A DNA stretch of 5,856 bases from Acholeplasmataceae bacterium. GTDB lineage: Bacteria > Bacillota_I > Bacilli_A > Acholeplasmatales > Acholeplasmataceae. Below the pieces are notes generated by a model. It ran no database searches and had not been told where the DNA came from. It saw only the letters and a list, made by a program, of their open reading frames with translations. The stretch lies in NCBI GenBank assembly GCA_023264085.1, contig JALQTF010000001.1:1-5856 (forward strand). Direction: 5' to 3'. This document shows, one piece after another, positions 1-5,856 of the stretch (positions within the stretch are counted from its first letter, which is position 1; each line of letters starts with the position of its first letter). Both the position numbers and the translations under genes were made by a program.

Positions 1-1173
1 TTAAATCATCAATTAAAGACACTGAATATCCCTTTAATCATTAAAAAGGGGTCACCAAAAAATATATTAGACGACATCATTTCAACATATGACATTACAT
101 CCATTTATTTTGAAACATTACCAGGATATGAAGAAAGATTATTATATTCAACAATTCAAACTTTTGGGTTACGTATAGTTACCGATCAAATGAAGCCTTT
201 ATATAAGACGCACACGTTACCGTTTGAAATTAAAGACTTGCCTTTTGTTTTCACACAATTTAGAAAACAAATAGAACGGGTACCAAAAATATTCACTGAA
301 AATCTTGATCTAATTCCACAAGAAAAAATTTCGATAAATTCATTCATTCCTAATCCGAATACCCTTGGTATAAAAATCATTCAACATGAACTGATACCAG
401 GTGAAAATGCCGCACTGGAGCACTTACACACCTATTTATTTGAGAAACAACTTGCTAAGACATATAAAGAAACAAGAAATGGCATGCTTTTATTTGATGA
501 TTCAACAAAGTTTTCAGCTTATTTAGCAACTGGCGCATTATCTGTAAGAACAATTATGAATCAACTCATGTTATTTGAAAAGACATATATAAAAAATGAG
601 TCTACATACTGGATATATTTTGAATTATTATGGCGTGATTATTTTTATTACGTCCATCTACAATATGGAGATCGTATATTTACAGAAAATGGTTTAGGAA
701 GTAGACATTCCACTGCTAATAACCCCTCATTTATACAAGCATGGATGCAAGGTAATACAGGCTATCCATTAATTGATGCAAATATGAGACAACTAAATCA
801 AACAGGATTTATGTCCAATAGAGGTCGTCAAAACGTTGCCAATTTTTTTACAAAGTTTTTAAAACAAGATTGGCGTATTGGTGCCAAGTATTTTGAATCA
901 AAATTAATTGATTATGATGTTTCCTCTAATACTCTTAACTGGTTATACGCATCCGGATTAGGCAATGATCCAAGAGAAAATAGAATGTTTAACTACATTA
1001 CACAAGGTGAACGATATGATAAGCATTGTCATTTTGTTGATACCTATTTACCGGAACTAAAACATCTTCCAAACCATTTAAAATATAAAGTGAGCGAACT
1101 CAGTCAAAAAGAACGTAATGACTATAACATCGAAGGATATCCAAAACCAATCAAGAGGTTTTTTAATAGATGA
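1..1173 (+). CDS. DASH-type cryptochrome / photolyase (5' partial)
   Basis: Blue-light flavoprotein of the cryptochrome/photolyase family, DASH subfamily. Known members bind FAD and usually a folate antenna, and repair cyclobutane pyrimidine dimers, mainly in single-stranded DNA. The frame is open from base 1, and the 63 codons before the first ATG (190) still read as the Rossmann-like antenna domain (PLIIKKGSP, then an ETLPGYEERLL stretch). The true start is therefore off the left edge, and roughly 50-70 residues are missing by family length. DASH hallmarks follow: DLPFVFTQFRK (about nt 235-267), YKETRNG, TKFSAYLATGALS, ELLWRDYF, TGYPLIDANMRQL, TGFMSNRGRQN, DWRIGAKYFES, IDYDVSSN and GLGNDPRENR. 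The FAD-proximal Asn (nt 928-930) and the substrate-pocket Glu/Trp of ELLW are present. Two triad Trp residues are present (nt 871-873 and 940-942); the third position (nt 712-714) is Thr. Its TGA stop overlaps the next photolyase gene, so the two are co-transcribed. Family and subfamily are secure; activity is inferred. Confidence 0.95.
   Translation, partial: LNHQLKTLNIPLIIKKGSPKNILDDIISTYDITSIYFETLPGYEERLLYSTIQTFGLRIVTDQMKPLYKTHTLPFEIKDLPFVFTQFRKQIERVPKIFTENLDLIPQEKISINSFIPNPNTLGIKIIQHELIPGENAALEHLHTYLFEKQLAKTYKETRNGMLLFDDSTKFSAYLATGALSVRTIMNQLMLFEKTYIKNESTYWIYFELLWRDYFYYVHLQYGDRIFTENGLGSRHSTANNPSFIQAWMQGNTGYPLIDANMRQLNQTGFMSNRGRQNVANFFTKFLKQDWRIGAKYFESKLIDYDVSSNTLNWLYASGLGNDPRENRMFNYITQGERYDKHCHFVDTYLPELKHLPNHLKYKVSELSQKERNDYNIEGYPKPIKRFFNR
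1153..1158 (+). promoter_or_regulatory. Shine-Dalgarno site for the FeS photolyase gene
   Basis: AAGAGG lies inside the last codons of the DASH gene, 11 bases before the ATG at 1170. The spacing is a little long. With the ATGA stop/start overlap, this suggests translation of the second gene is at least partly coupled to termination of the first. Confidence 0.55.
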
Positions 1174-2624
1174 AAACATTACTTTTGTTTCCTTTTCAAC
1201 TTAACTCAATATACATCACTAAACTTGGTGTCGAATTTGAAAACATCAAAGTTTTTGATCATCAATCTTTTTATACACGATATAAATATCATAAAAAACG
1301 CATTGCTTTGCATAGAAGCGCGCTCCTCCATTTTGTTGAAGAATATAAACATTATCCAATCACACATCTTTGGATTGAAGACTTAGAGGATTTTTATCAA
1401 ACATACAACAATGATGATACTTATATGTATTATCCTAATGATCGTGATGACATGTTATTTATAAAGCCATTATCCAATGTTCACTTTTATGATGATCCCT
1501 TGTTTTTAGTCAATAGAGATGCATGGCAATCACTCTTAACAAAGAAACCTTGGAAAATGGATACTATTTACAGACAACTAAGAATGAAATATGATATTCT
1601 CATGGATTCTGGCAAACCAGTAGGAGGAAAATATTCCTTTGATGGAGACAATAGAAAACCTTATAAAAAGGGATTATCATTCCATCCTACTATATCCTTT
1701 GAATTGGATACCATTTCTAAGGATGTCATACATTGGACAAACACTTTATTTAAAGATCATCCAGGAGAAGTAACCACGATGGATTATCCTGTTTCAAGAA
1801 CGCAAGCGTTAGAAGCATTGGATTATTTTATTCATTATAGGCTTGCAACATTTGGTGATCATCAAGATGTCATGATGAAACATGATCCTTTTATGTCTCA
1901 TTCGTTATTATCTACAAGTTTAAATTTAGGTCTATTGACACCTATGGAAGTTATTAAAAAAGCAGAAAAAGCATATCACGATAAGCTCGCAAATATTGAA
2001 CCTGTTGAAGGATTTATTAGACAAATATTAGGATGGCGTGAATATATACGTGGTGTTTATTTTATGACACCAAATTATCATGATAAAAATGCATTAGATC
2101 ATCATTTAAAACTTCCAGATTTTTACTGGACAGGCAATACTGAACTGAATTGTTTATCTCATACAATTCAAGAAACCATCTCAAATAGCTATAATCATCA
2201 TATTCAACGATTAATGATTCTTTCTAATTATGCAAATTTAATAGGTGTTGAGCCAAAAGAACTCAATAATTGGTTTAACACCATGTATGTGGATGCATTT
2301 GATTGGGTTGTCACACCCAATGTCATGGGTATGGGACTTTATGCAGATGGTGGGCAAATGTCAACGAAACCATATATATCAGGTGCTTCTTATATTAAGA
2401 AAATGAGTAATTATTGTGATGGCTGTAAATATGATCCTAACCTAAAAACCGGTGAAAAAGCATGCCCATTTAATAGTTTATATTGGGATTTTATCGATAC
2501 ACACAAAGATAACCTAACAAATAATCCTCGCATGTCCATGATGCTTAATCTACATCATAAAATGGATAAGGCGTTAAAAACATCTTATAAAGAACAAGCA
2601 AAAAAACACATTGAATCGATTTAA
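1170..2624 (+). CDS. FeS-cluster bacterial photolyase/cryptochrome, (6-4)-type (PhrB-like)
   Basis: Member of the iron-sulfur bacterial cryptochrome/photolyase group (deoxyribodipyrimidine photolyase-related proteins). Characterised members carry FAD, a [4Fe-4S] cluster and the antenna 6,7-dimethyl-8-ribityllumazine, and several repair (6-4) photoproducts. The 484 residues are slightly short of the usual 500 or so. Residues 1-130 form a diverged N-terminal antenna domain. Residues 200-300 hold the family blocks FGDHQDVM, HSLLSTSLNLGLLTP and EGFIRQILGWREYIRG. The four cluster cysteines are C328, C416, C419 and C432. Their spacings of 88, 3 and 13 match what I recall for Agrobacterium PhrB (C350, C438, C441, C454). 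H343-H344 in YNHHIQRLM match the catalytic His pair, and ADGGQMSTKPYISG and ACPFNSLYWDF are typical. The ATG overlaps the upstream stop by 4 bp. The stop is 16 bp from the convergent ribH stop. Family assignment is secure; (6-4) specificity and antenna are inferred from homologues. Confidence 0.95.
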   Translation: MKTLLLFPFQLNSIYITKLGVEFENIKVFDHQSFYTRYKYHKKRIALHRSALLHFVEEYKHYPITHLWIEDLEDFYQTYNNDDTYMYYPNDRDDMLFIKPLSNVHFYDDPLFLVNRDAWQSLLTKKPWKMDTIYRQLRMKYDILMDSGKPVGGKYSFDGDNRKPYKKGLSFHPTISFELDTISKDVIHWTNTLFKDHPGEVTTMDYPVSRTQALEALDYFIHYRLATFGDHQDVMMKHDPFMSHSLLSTSLNLGLLTPMEVIKKAEKAYHDKLANIEPVEGFIRQILGWREYIRGVYFMTPNYHDKNALDHHLKLPDFYWTGNTELNCLSHTIQETISNSYNHHIQRLMILSNYANLIGVEPKELNNWFNTMYVDAFDWVVTPNVMGMGLYADGGQMSTKPYISGASYIKKMSNYCDGCKYDPNLKTGEKACPFNSLYWDFIDTHKDNLTNNPRMSMMLNLHHKMDKALKTSYKEQAKKHIESI

Positions 2625-2625
2625 A

Positions 2626-2656
2626 AAAAACACTTCGATATTATCGAAGTGTTTTT
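2626..2656. terminator. Bidirectional intrinsic terminator between convergent operons
   Basis: The arms AAAAACACTTCGATA (2626-2640) and TATCGAAGTGTTTTT (2642-2656) are perfect inverted repeats around one central T. The likely folded form is an 8-bp CACTTCGA/TCGAAGTG stem with a TATTA loop. On the + strand the stem is followed by five T residues. Read on the - strand, it is followed by eight U residues (A run 2623-2630). It can therefore end both the photolyase transcript and the rib transcript. The right arm lies within the last codons of ribH, and the A run includes part of the photolyase stop codon. Confidence 0.85.
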
Positions 2657-3108
2657 AATACATTGACCATTTCTATGGCTGCTAACGCTGCATCGAATCC
2701 TTTGTTGCCAGCTTTTGTACCAGCACGTTCAATTGCTTGTTCAATTGAGTCTGTTGTTAGCACGGCATTAATGATGGGTACATTTGATTCTAATGAAACG
2801 GTTGCAATGCCTTTGGTAACTTCATTTGCCACCATATCAAAGTGAGGGGTAGCGCCACGAATGACTGCACCTACTGCGATGATTGCATCATACTTATTGA
2901 GTGATGCAACTTTTTTTAAGACTAATGGGATTTCAAATGCACCTGGAACATAAATGACATCGATATTGTTGTCTTCTACATCATGTCTTATTAGTCCATC
3001 TTTTGCACCTTCAACGAGTTGTTTTCCAATAAAGTCATTAAAGCGACTCATTACAATAGCAACTTTTAAGTTTGTTCCGATAAATTTTCCTTCATATTTT
3101 TTCATCAT
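2641..3108 (-). CDS. ribH: 6,7-dimethyl-8-ribityllumazine synthase
   Basis: Penultimate enzyme of riboflavin synthesis. It condenses 5-amino-6-ribitylamino-uracil with 3,4-dihydroxy-2-butanone 4-phosphate to give 6,7-dimethyl-8-ribityllumazine, and family members form cytosolic pentamers or 60-mers. The 155 residues are the full family length. Visible signatures are SRFN (21-24), PGAFEIP (55-61), RGATPHFD (84-91) with catalytic His89, LTTD (117-120) and RAGTKAGNKG (128-137). It is the last gene of the operon: its ATG directly follows the ribBA stop (TAAATGATG). The Shine-Dalgarno GGAG is 3 bases from the first ATG and 6 from the second, so initiation at the second ATG (3105, giving 154 residues) is the likelier start. 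Its final codons form one arm of the shared terminator. Its product is also the antenna pigment of characterised FeS photolyases, and one such gene lies convergent to it. Confidence 0.97.
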   Translation of the reverse strand: MMKKYEGKFIGTNLKVAIVMSRFNDFIGKQLVEGAKDGLIRHDVEDNNIDVIYVPGAFEIPLVLKKVASLNKYDAIIAVGAVIRGATPHFDMVANEVTKGIATVSLESNVPIINAVLTTDSIEQAIERAGTKAGNKGFDAALAAIEMVNVLKTLR

Positions 3109-4317
3109 TTACTCCTTTATGTCGAGCATATGCCCAAGTTTTTGTTTTTTTGTTTTTAAATAAAATTCATTTCTTTCATTATGGTTCATTTGTATCGGTA
3201 CTCTTTTTGAAATTGAAATACCATATCCTTCTAATCCTACGATTTTTCTAGGATTATTTGTCATGAGTCTTATTGATTTCACACCTAAATCAGCAAGGAT
3301 TTGTGCGCCAATACCATAATCTCTTAGATCATCCTTAAACCCTAATTTTAAATTTGCTTCAACAGTATCATATCCTTGATCTTGAAGATGATATGCTTTT
3401 ATCTTATTGATAAGTCCTATGCCTCTACCTTCTTGTCTCATATATAATACAATACCTAATCCTTCTTCTTCAATCGTGTGCAACGCTGCATGCAACTGAT
3501 CACCACAATCACATCTTAATGACCCAAAAGCATCTCCTGTTAAACATTCAGAATGTACTCTTACAAGAACATCTTCTTTCCCTTTTACATCGCCTTTAAC
3601 AAGTGCAACATGATGCTCATTATTAAGTGTATTTTCATAACCAACCATTTCAAATTCTCCTGAAACAGTTGGCATCACCGCACTTGCAGATCGTGTAATA
3701 TAGGATGCTTGTTTTCTTTTATATTCAATTAAATCTTTTATTGAAATAATCTTTAATCCGTGCTTGTTTTTGTAAGTCATTAAATCATTAAGTCTCGCCA
3801 TCGTGCCGTCATCATTCATAATTTCACAAATCACACCAACGGGTTTTAATCCCGCGAGCGTCGCTAAATCGATACTTGCTTCGGTATGACCTGCTCTTTT
3901 TAAGACGCCACCTTCTTGAGCGATTAGAGGGAAAATATGACCAGGTTTTCTAAAATCTTTATTCATTGCACGATCATTTGTGAGTAACTGGATGGTTTTT
4001 GCTCGTTCCACTGCAGATATACCTGTTGTGGTATCTAAAGCATCTACAGAAACAGTGAAGTTGGTTCTAAAAACATCGGTATTTTTTTTAACCATCTCAT
4101 CTAGACCAAGCGTGGATGCACGTGACTCGGTAATTGGAACACATATGAGTCCTTTACCATATGTAGCCATGAAATTCACATCTTCAGGTCTTACTTTCTC
4201 TGCAGCCATGACAAGATCACCTTCATTTTCACGATCTTCATCATCTACAACGATGACCATTTTTCCTAATTGAATATCGAGTATCGCTTCTTCTATTGTG
4301 TTGAGTTTAATATCCAT
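3109..4317 (-). CDS. ribBA: Bifunctional DHBP synthase / GTP cyclohydrolase II
   Basis: A fusion enzyme that supplies both precursors of the riboflavin pathway. Residues 1 to about 200 are 3,4-dihydroxy-2-butanone 4-phosphate synthase, acting on ribulose-5-phosphate: DDEDRENEGD (25-34, metal and substrate acidic residues), TNFTVSVDA (85-93), FRKPGHIFPL (122-131) and RAGHTEA (141-147). Residues from about 205 to 402 are GTP cyclohydrolase II: VRVHSECLTGD (252-262), zinc ligands C258, C269 and C271, RQEGRGIG (294-301), DLRDYGIGAQIL (330-341) and TNNPRK (353-358). The 402 residues match the usual fusion length, and both active sites look intact. The start overlaps the end of ribE by 11 bp, and the stop abuts the ribH ATG. 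No in-frame alternative start occurs in the few codons just upstream, and the N-terminus aligns well with the family. Confidence 0.97.
   Translation of the reverse strand: MDIKLNTIEEAILDIQLGKMVIVVDDEDRENEGDLVMAAEKVRPEDVNFMATYGKGLICVPITESRASTLGLDEMVKKNTDVFRTNFTVSVDALDTTTGISAVERAKTIQLLTNDRAMNKDFRKPGHIFPLIAQEGGVLKRAGHTEASIDLATLAGLKPVGVICEIMNDDGTMARLNDLMTYKNKHGLKIISIKDLIEYKRKQASYITRSASAVMPTVSGEFEMVGYENTLNNEHHVALVKGDVKGKEDVLVRVHSECLTGDAFGSLRCDCGDQLHAALHTIEEEGLGIVLYMRQEGRGIGLINKIKAYHLQDQGYDTVEANLKLGFKDDLRDYGIGAQILADLGVKSIRLMTNNPRKIVGLEGYGISISKRVPIQMNHNERNEFYLKTKKQKLGHMLDIKE
3112..3118 (-). promoter_or_regulatory. ribH Shine-Dalgarno site within the ribBA 3' end
   Basis: Read on the - strand, this is AAAGGAG followed by TAAATGATG. 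The core ends 3 bases before the first ATG and 6 bases before the second. This favours initiation at the second Met codon (3105) over the longest possible start (3108). Confidence 0.7.
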
Positions 4318-4936
4318 ATGTTTTAAGTGTCTCCTCAGTTAAATTGTCTTTGACTGGTTTCATTAATTGTTCGACATATTTAATCATCATATCCATTTCT
4401 AAATTGACATGATCTCCTACTTTTTTATCAAGTAACGTTGTTTGATCTTTCGTATGAGGAATAATTGATACACTCACGCCCTTACTTGTAAGTTTAGAAA
4501 CCGTTAAGCTAATACCATCAATTGCAATTGAACCTTTCAATATGCAATACTTTCTCAAGTGTTCTGGCACATCAATATCTACCCATGTTGCATTATCTTC
4601 TACAAATGTCTTTGAAATGATACCTACATCATCGATATGACCCGAGACCATGTGTCCACCAAATCGATCTCCCATCGCCATCGCTTTTTCTAAATTAACT
4701 TTTGAACCTATTTGAAGTTTTCCTAAATTGGATCGTCTTAATGATTCTGCCATAATATCTACGCTAAACTGATGATTTGTTTTAGAAGTTACAGTTAAAC
4801 ATAATCCGTTAGTAGCAATAGAATCTCCAATATTCACATCCTCTAAAATAGATGTTTCAATGGTCATAACTTGTGATTTAGGTCCTTTTTTTATCGATGT
4901 AATGGTTCCTACATCTTGTATAATGCCTGTAAACAT
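4307..4936 (-). CDS. ribE: Riboflavin synthase, alpha subunit
   Basis: Final step of the pathway: dismutation of two 6,7-dimethyl-8-ribityllumazine molecules to riboflavin plus the pyrimidine substrate of RibH. The enzyme is usually a cytosolic trimer. The 209 residues fit the family. Two tandem lumazine-binding beta-barrels are visible: residues 1 to about 97 begin MFTGIIQDVG, and about 98 to 190 begin with the VSGHIDDVG repeat start. NGLCLTVT (43-50) gives Cys46 and GGHMVSGHID (93-102) gives His95 and His100. Cys46 and His100 correspond, with a constant offset of 2, to E. coli Cys48 and His102. The repeat ends show NLEKAMAMGDRFGGH and NLEMDMMIKYVEQL. The start lies 2 bp after the ribD stop, with GGGAGA about 8 bases upstream on the - strand (4945-4950). 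It competes for the lumazine that an FeS photolyase could use as antenna. Confidence 0.97.
   Translation of the reverse strand: MFTGIIQDVGTITSIKKGPKSQVMTIETSILEDVNIGDSIATNGLCLTVTSKTNHQFSVDIMAESLRRSNLGKLQIGSKVNLEKAMAMGDRFGGHMVSGHIDDVGIISKTFVEDNATWVDIDVPEHLRKYCILKGSIAIDGISLTVSKLTSKGVSVSIIPHTKDQTTLLDKKVGDHVNLEMDMMIKYVEQLMKPVKDNLTEETLKTYGY
4331..4336 (-). promoter_or_regulatory. ribBA Shine-Dalgarno site inside ribE
   Basis: Reads GAGGAG on the - strand, 13 bases before the ribBA ATG and within the ribE coding sequence. The match is strong but the spacing is longer than optimal. The 11-bp overlap with the ribE stop suggests translational coupling contributes. Confidence 0.5.
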
Positions 4937-4938
4937 AA

Positions 4939-5856
4939 TTATTTTCTCCCTGTGATTTTAATATTGTCATCAAATATTTGAAACTGAACATCTTTGAGTG
5001 TTAACGCTTCTTTCATTGATGTAATATTAAGATTTTGAATGCCTTGATTTCCACCAATGAATTTAGGGGCAATATATGCTTGTATTTCATCAAAAAGTTG
5101 ATCTCTTAAAAAGCTTTCATGAAGTGTTTTTCCACCTTCAATCATGACATTTTGAATGCCTTCTTTATGTAATATCTTTAACATCGATGCGAGATCAATT
5201 TTACCCTTTTGATTCATTACTATGACACGCTTCCCTCTGGATTCTATGAATTCTATTTTATTTTTAGACATTGAGTTAACAATCACCCATGTTTCAAGAT
5301 CATCTTGAATGAGTTGACTTTCTAATGGAATCGATCCATTTGAATCTAAGACGATACGAACCGGTTGTTTTCCCTGATAACCGCTAAGTCTTACACTAAG
5401 TTTAGGATTATCCTGTATGACTGTATGTATCCCTACCATGATCGCTTGATATTGTGCACGAATGTGATGAACATCTCCTCTTGATTGTTCATTTGTAATC
5501 CAATTACTTTCGTAATGATCAGTTGCATATTTGCCATCAAGTGTAAGTGCCATTTTTAATAATACATATGGTTTATCCTTAGTAATGTAATGATAAAAAT
5601 GTTGATTGAGTGCATCACTTTCTTTTTGAAAAAGCCCCACATGAACGATAATGCCAGCATCTTTAAGCATTTGAATGCCTTTACCTGCGACAAGTGGATT
5701 TGGATCAAGTGTCGCAACATAAATTTCTTTGATGCCTTTTTCTATGATTTTTTTAGCACAAGATCCAGTTTTTCCGTGATGGCTACATGGTTCTAAGGTT
5801 ACATACATTGTGGCACCTTGAACATCTTCTATCGCATGATTGAAAGCTTGGATTTC
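4939..5856 (-). CDS. ribD: Bifunctional deaminase/reductase of riboflavin synthesis (5' partial)
   Basis: Second and third steps of the pathway: deamination of the GTP cyclohydrolase II product, then NADPH-dependent reduction of the ribose side chain. The frame stays open to the right edge, 16 codons beyond the ATG at 5808. The edge cuts inside the zinc-site HAE motif: the Glu is the last codon seen, so the true N-terminus (about 50 residues) lies outside. Within the window, LEPCSHHGKTGSC holds the two zinc cysteines nine residues apart. The usual form is PCSHxGRTPPC, so Lys and Gly-Ser are mild variants. DPNPLVAGKGI closes the deaminase domain. The reductase domain starts at about nt 5570, with KMALTLDGKYAT, SNWITNEQSR, VGIHTVIQDNPKLSVR, MIEGGKTLHESF and YIAPKFIGG. 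It is the first rib gene seen and heads the operon in the window. The 305 visible residues are consistent with a normal protein of about 360 residues. Confidence 0.96.
   Translation of the reverse strand, partial: EIQAFNHAIEDVQGATMYVTLEPCSHHGKTGSCAKKIIEKGIKEIYVATLDPNPLVAGKGIQMLKDAGIIVHVGLFQKESDALNQHFYHYITKDKPYVLLKMALTLDGKYATDHYESNWITNEQSRGDVHHIRAQYQAIMVGIHTVIQDNPKLSVRLSGYQGKQPVRIVLDSNGSIPLESQLIQDDLETWVIVNSMSKNKIEFIESRGKRVIVMNQKGKIDLASMLKILHKEGIQNVMIEGGKTLHESFLRDQLFDEIQAYIAPKFIGGNQGIQNLNITSMKEALTLKDVQFQIFDDNIKITGRK

Noticed and set aside
190..192. ATG as the start of the DASH cryptochrome gene
   Set aside because: The frame is open from base 1, and its 63 upstream codons carry recognisable photolyase N-terminal domain sequence, so this is an internal Met of a gene cut by the window edge.
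1171..1173. TGA read as tryptophan (Mycoplasma code)
   Set aside because: Here TGA ends the DASH protein at the expected C-terminus and overlaps a good start codon. All conserved Trp positions use TGG, so the standard code applies.
3980..4273. 97-codon + strand open frame opposite ribBA
   Set aside because: It lies wholly antisense to the strongly conserved first domain of ribBA, and its Ser/Thr-rich translation matches no family I know. The smaller frames at 2663-2845, 2954-3163, 5590-5796 and 186-380 are rejected for the same reason.
4937..4938. Internal promoter or FMN riboswitch within the rib operon
   Set aside because: Gene junctions are 2 bp, -11 bp and 0 bp, leaving no room for a riboswitch between genes. 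Any such element would lie upstream of ribD, outside the window.
5806..5808. ATG as the start of ribD, or ribD as a truncated pseudogene
   Set aside because: Sixteen further in-frame codons reach the edge and end in the Glu of the HAE zinc motif. The gene is cut by the window, not degraded.

Overview
The window is AT-rich, densely packed bacterial DNA with two convergent gene groups. It has no RNA gene, insertion sequence or CRISPR array that I can see. Genes abut or overlap throughout, Shine-Dalgarno sites are GGAG or AGAGG types, and every Trp in the identified proteins is encoded by TGG. One gene ends on TGA, so this is the standard code and not the Mycoplasma code. A low-GC Firmicute or an Acholeplasma/Izemoplasma-like Mollicute fits. 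This placement is inference from composition and gene style only.

Left half (1-2624, + strand): two light-dependent flavoproteins in one operon. The first gene enters from the left edge already open and is a DASH-type cryptochrome/photolyase. The second starts inside the stop codon of the first (ATGA overlap). It is a member of the iron-sulfur bacterial cryptochrome/photolyase family (the FeS-BCP, PhrB or (6-4) group), with all four cluster cysteines in the canonical spacing.

Right half (2641-5856, - strand): the riboflavin operon, transcribed right to left as ribD (cut by the right edge), ribE, ribBA and ribH. Together they encode the route from GTP and ribulose-5-phosphate to riboflavin, except for the phosphatase step. 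Gene junctions are 2 bp apart, overlapping by 11 bp, and 0 bp apart. The operon's promoter, and any FMN riboswitch, must lie beyond the right edge.

Junction (2625-2640): only 16 bp separate the two stop codons. A hairpin that can work as a terminator in both directions fills the gap and extends into the last codons of ribH.

The groups are biochemically linked. Both photolyases need FAD, which derives from riboflavin. Characterised FeS-BCP proteins use 6,7-dimethyl-8-ribityllumazine, the direct product of RibH, as antenna pigment. The window can be read as a light-driven DNA repair module next to its own chromophore supply. Each gene belongs to a known family, so any novelty lies in the arrangement and in a few residue changes, chiefly a missing distal Trp of the electron-transfer triad in the DASH protein.
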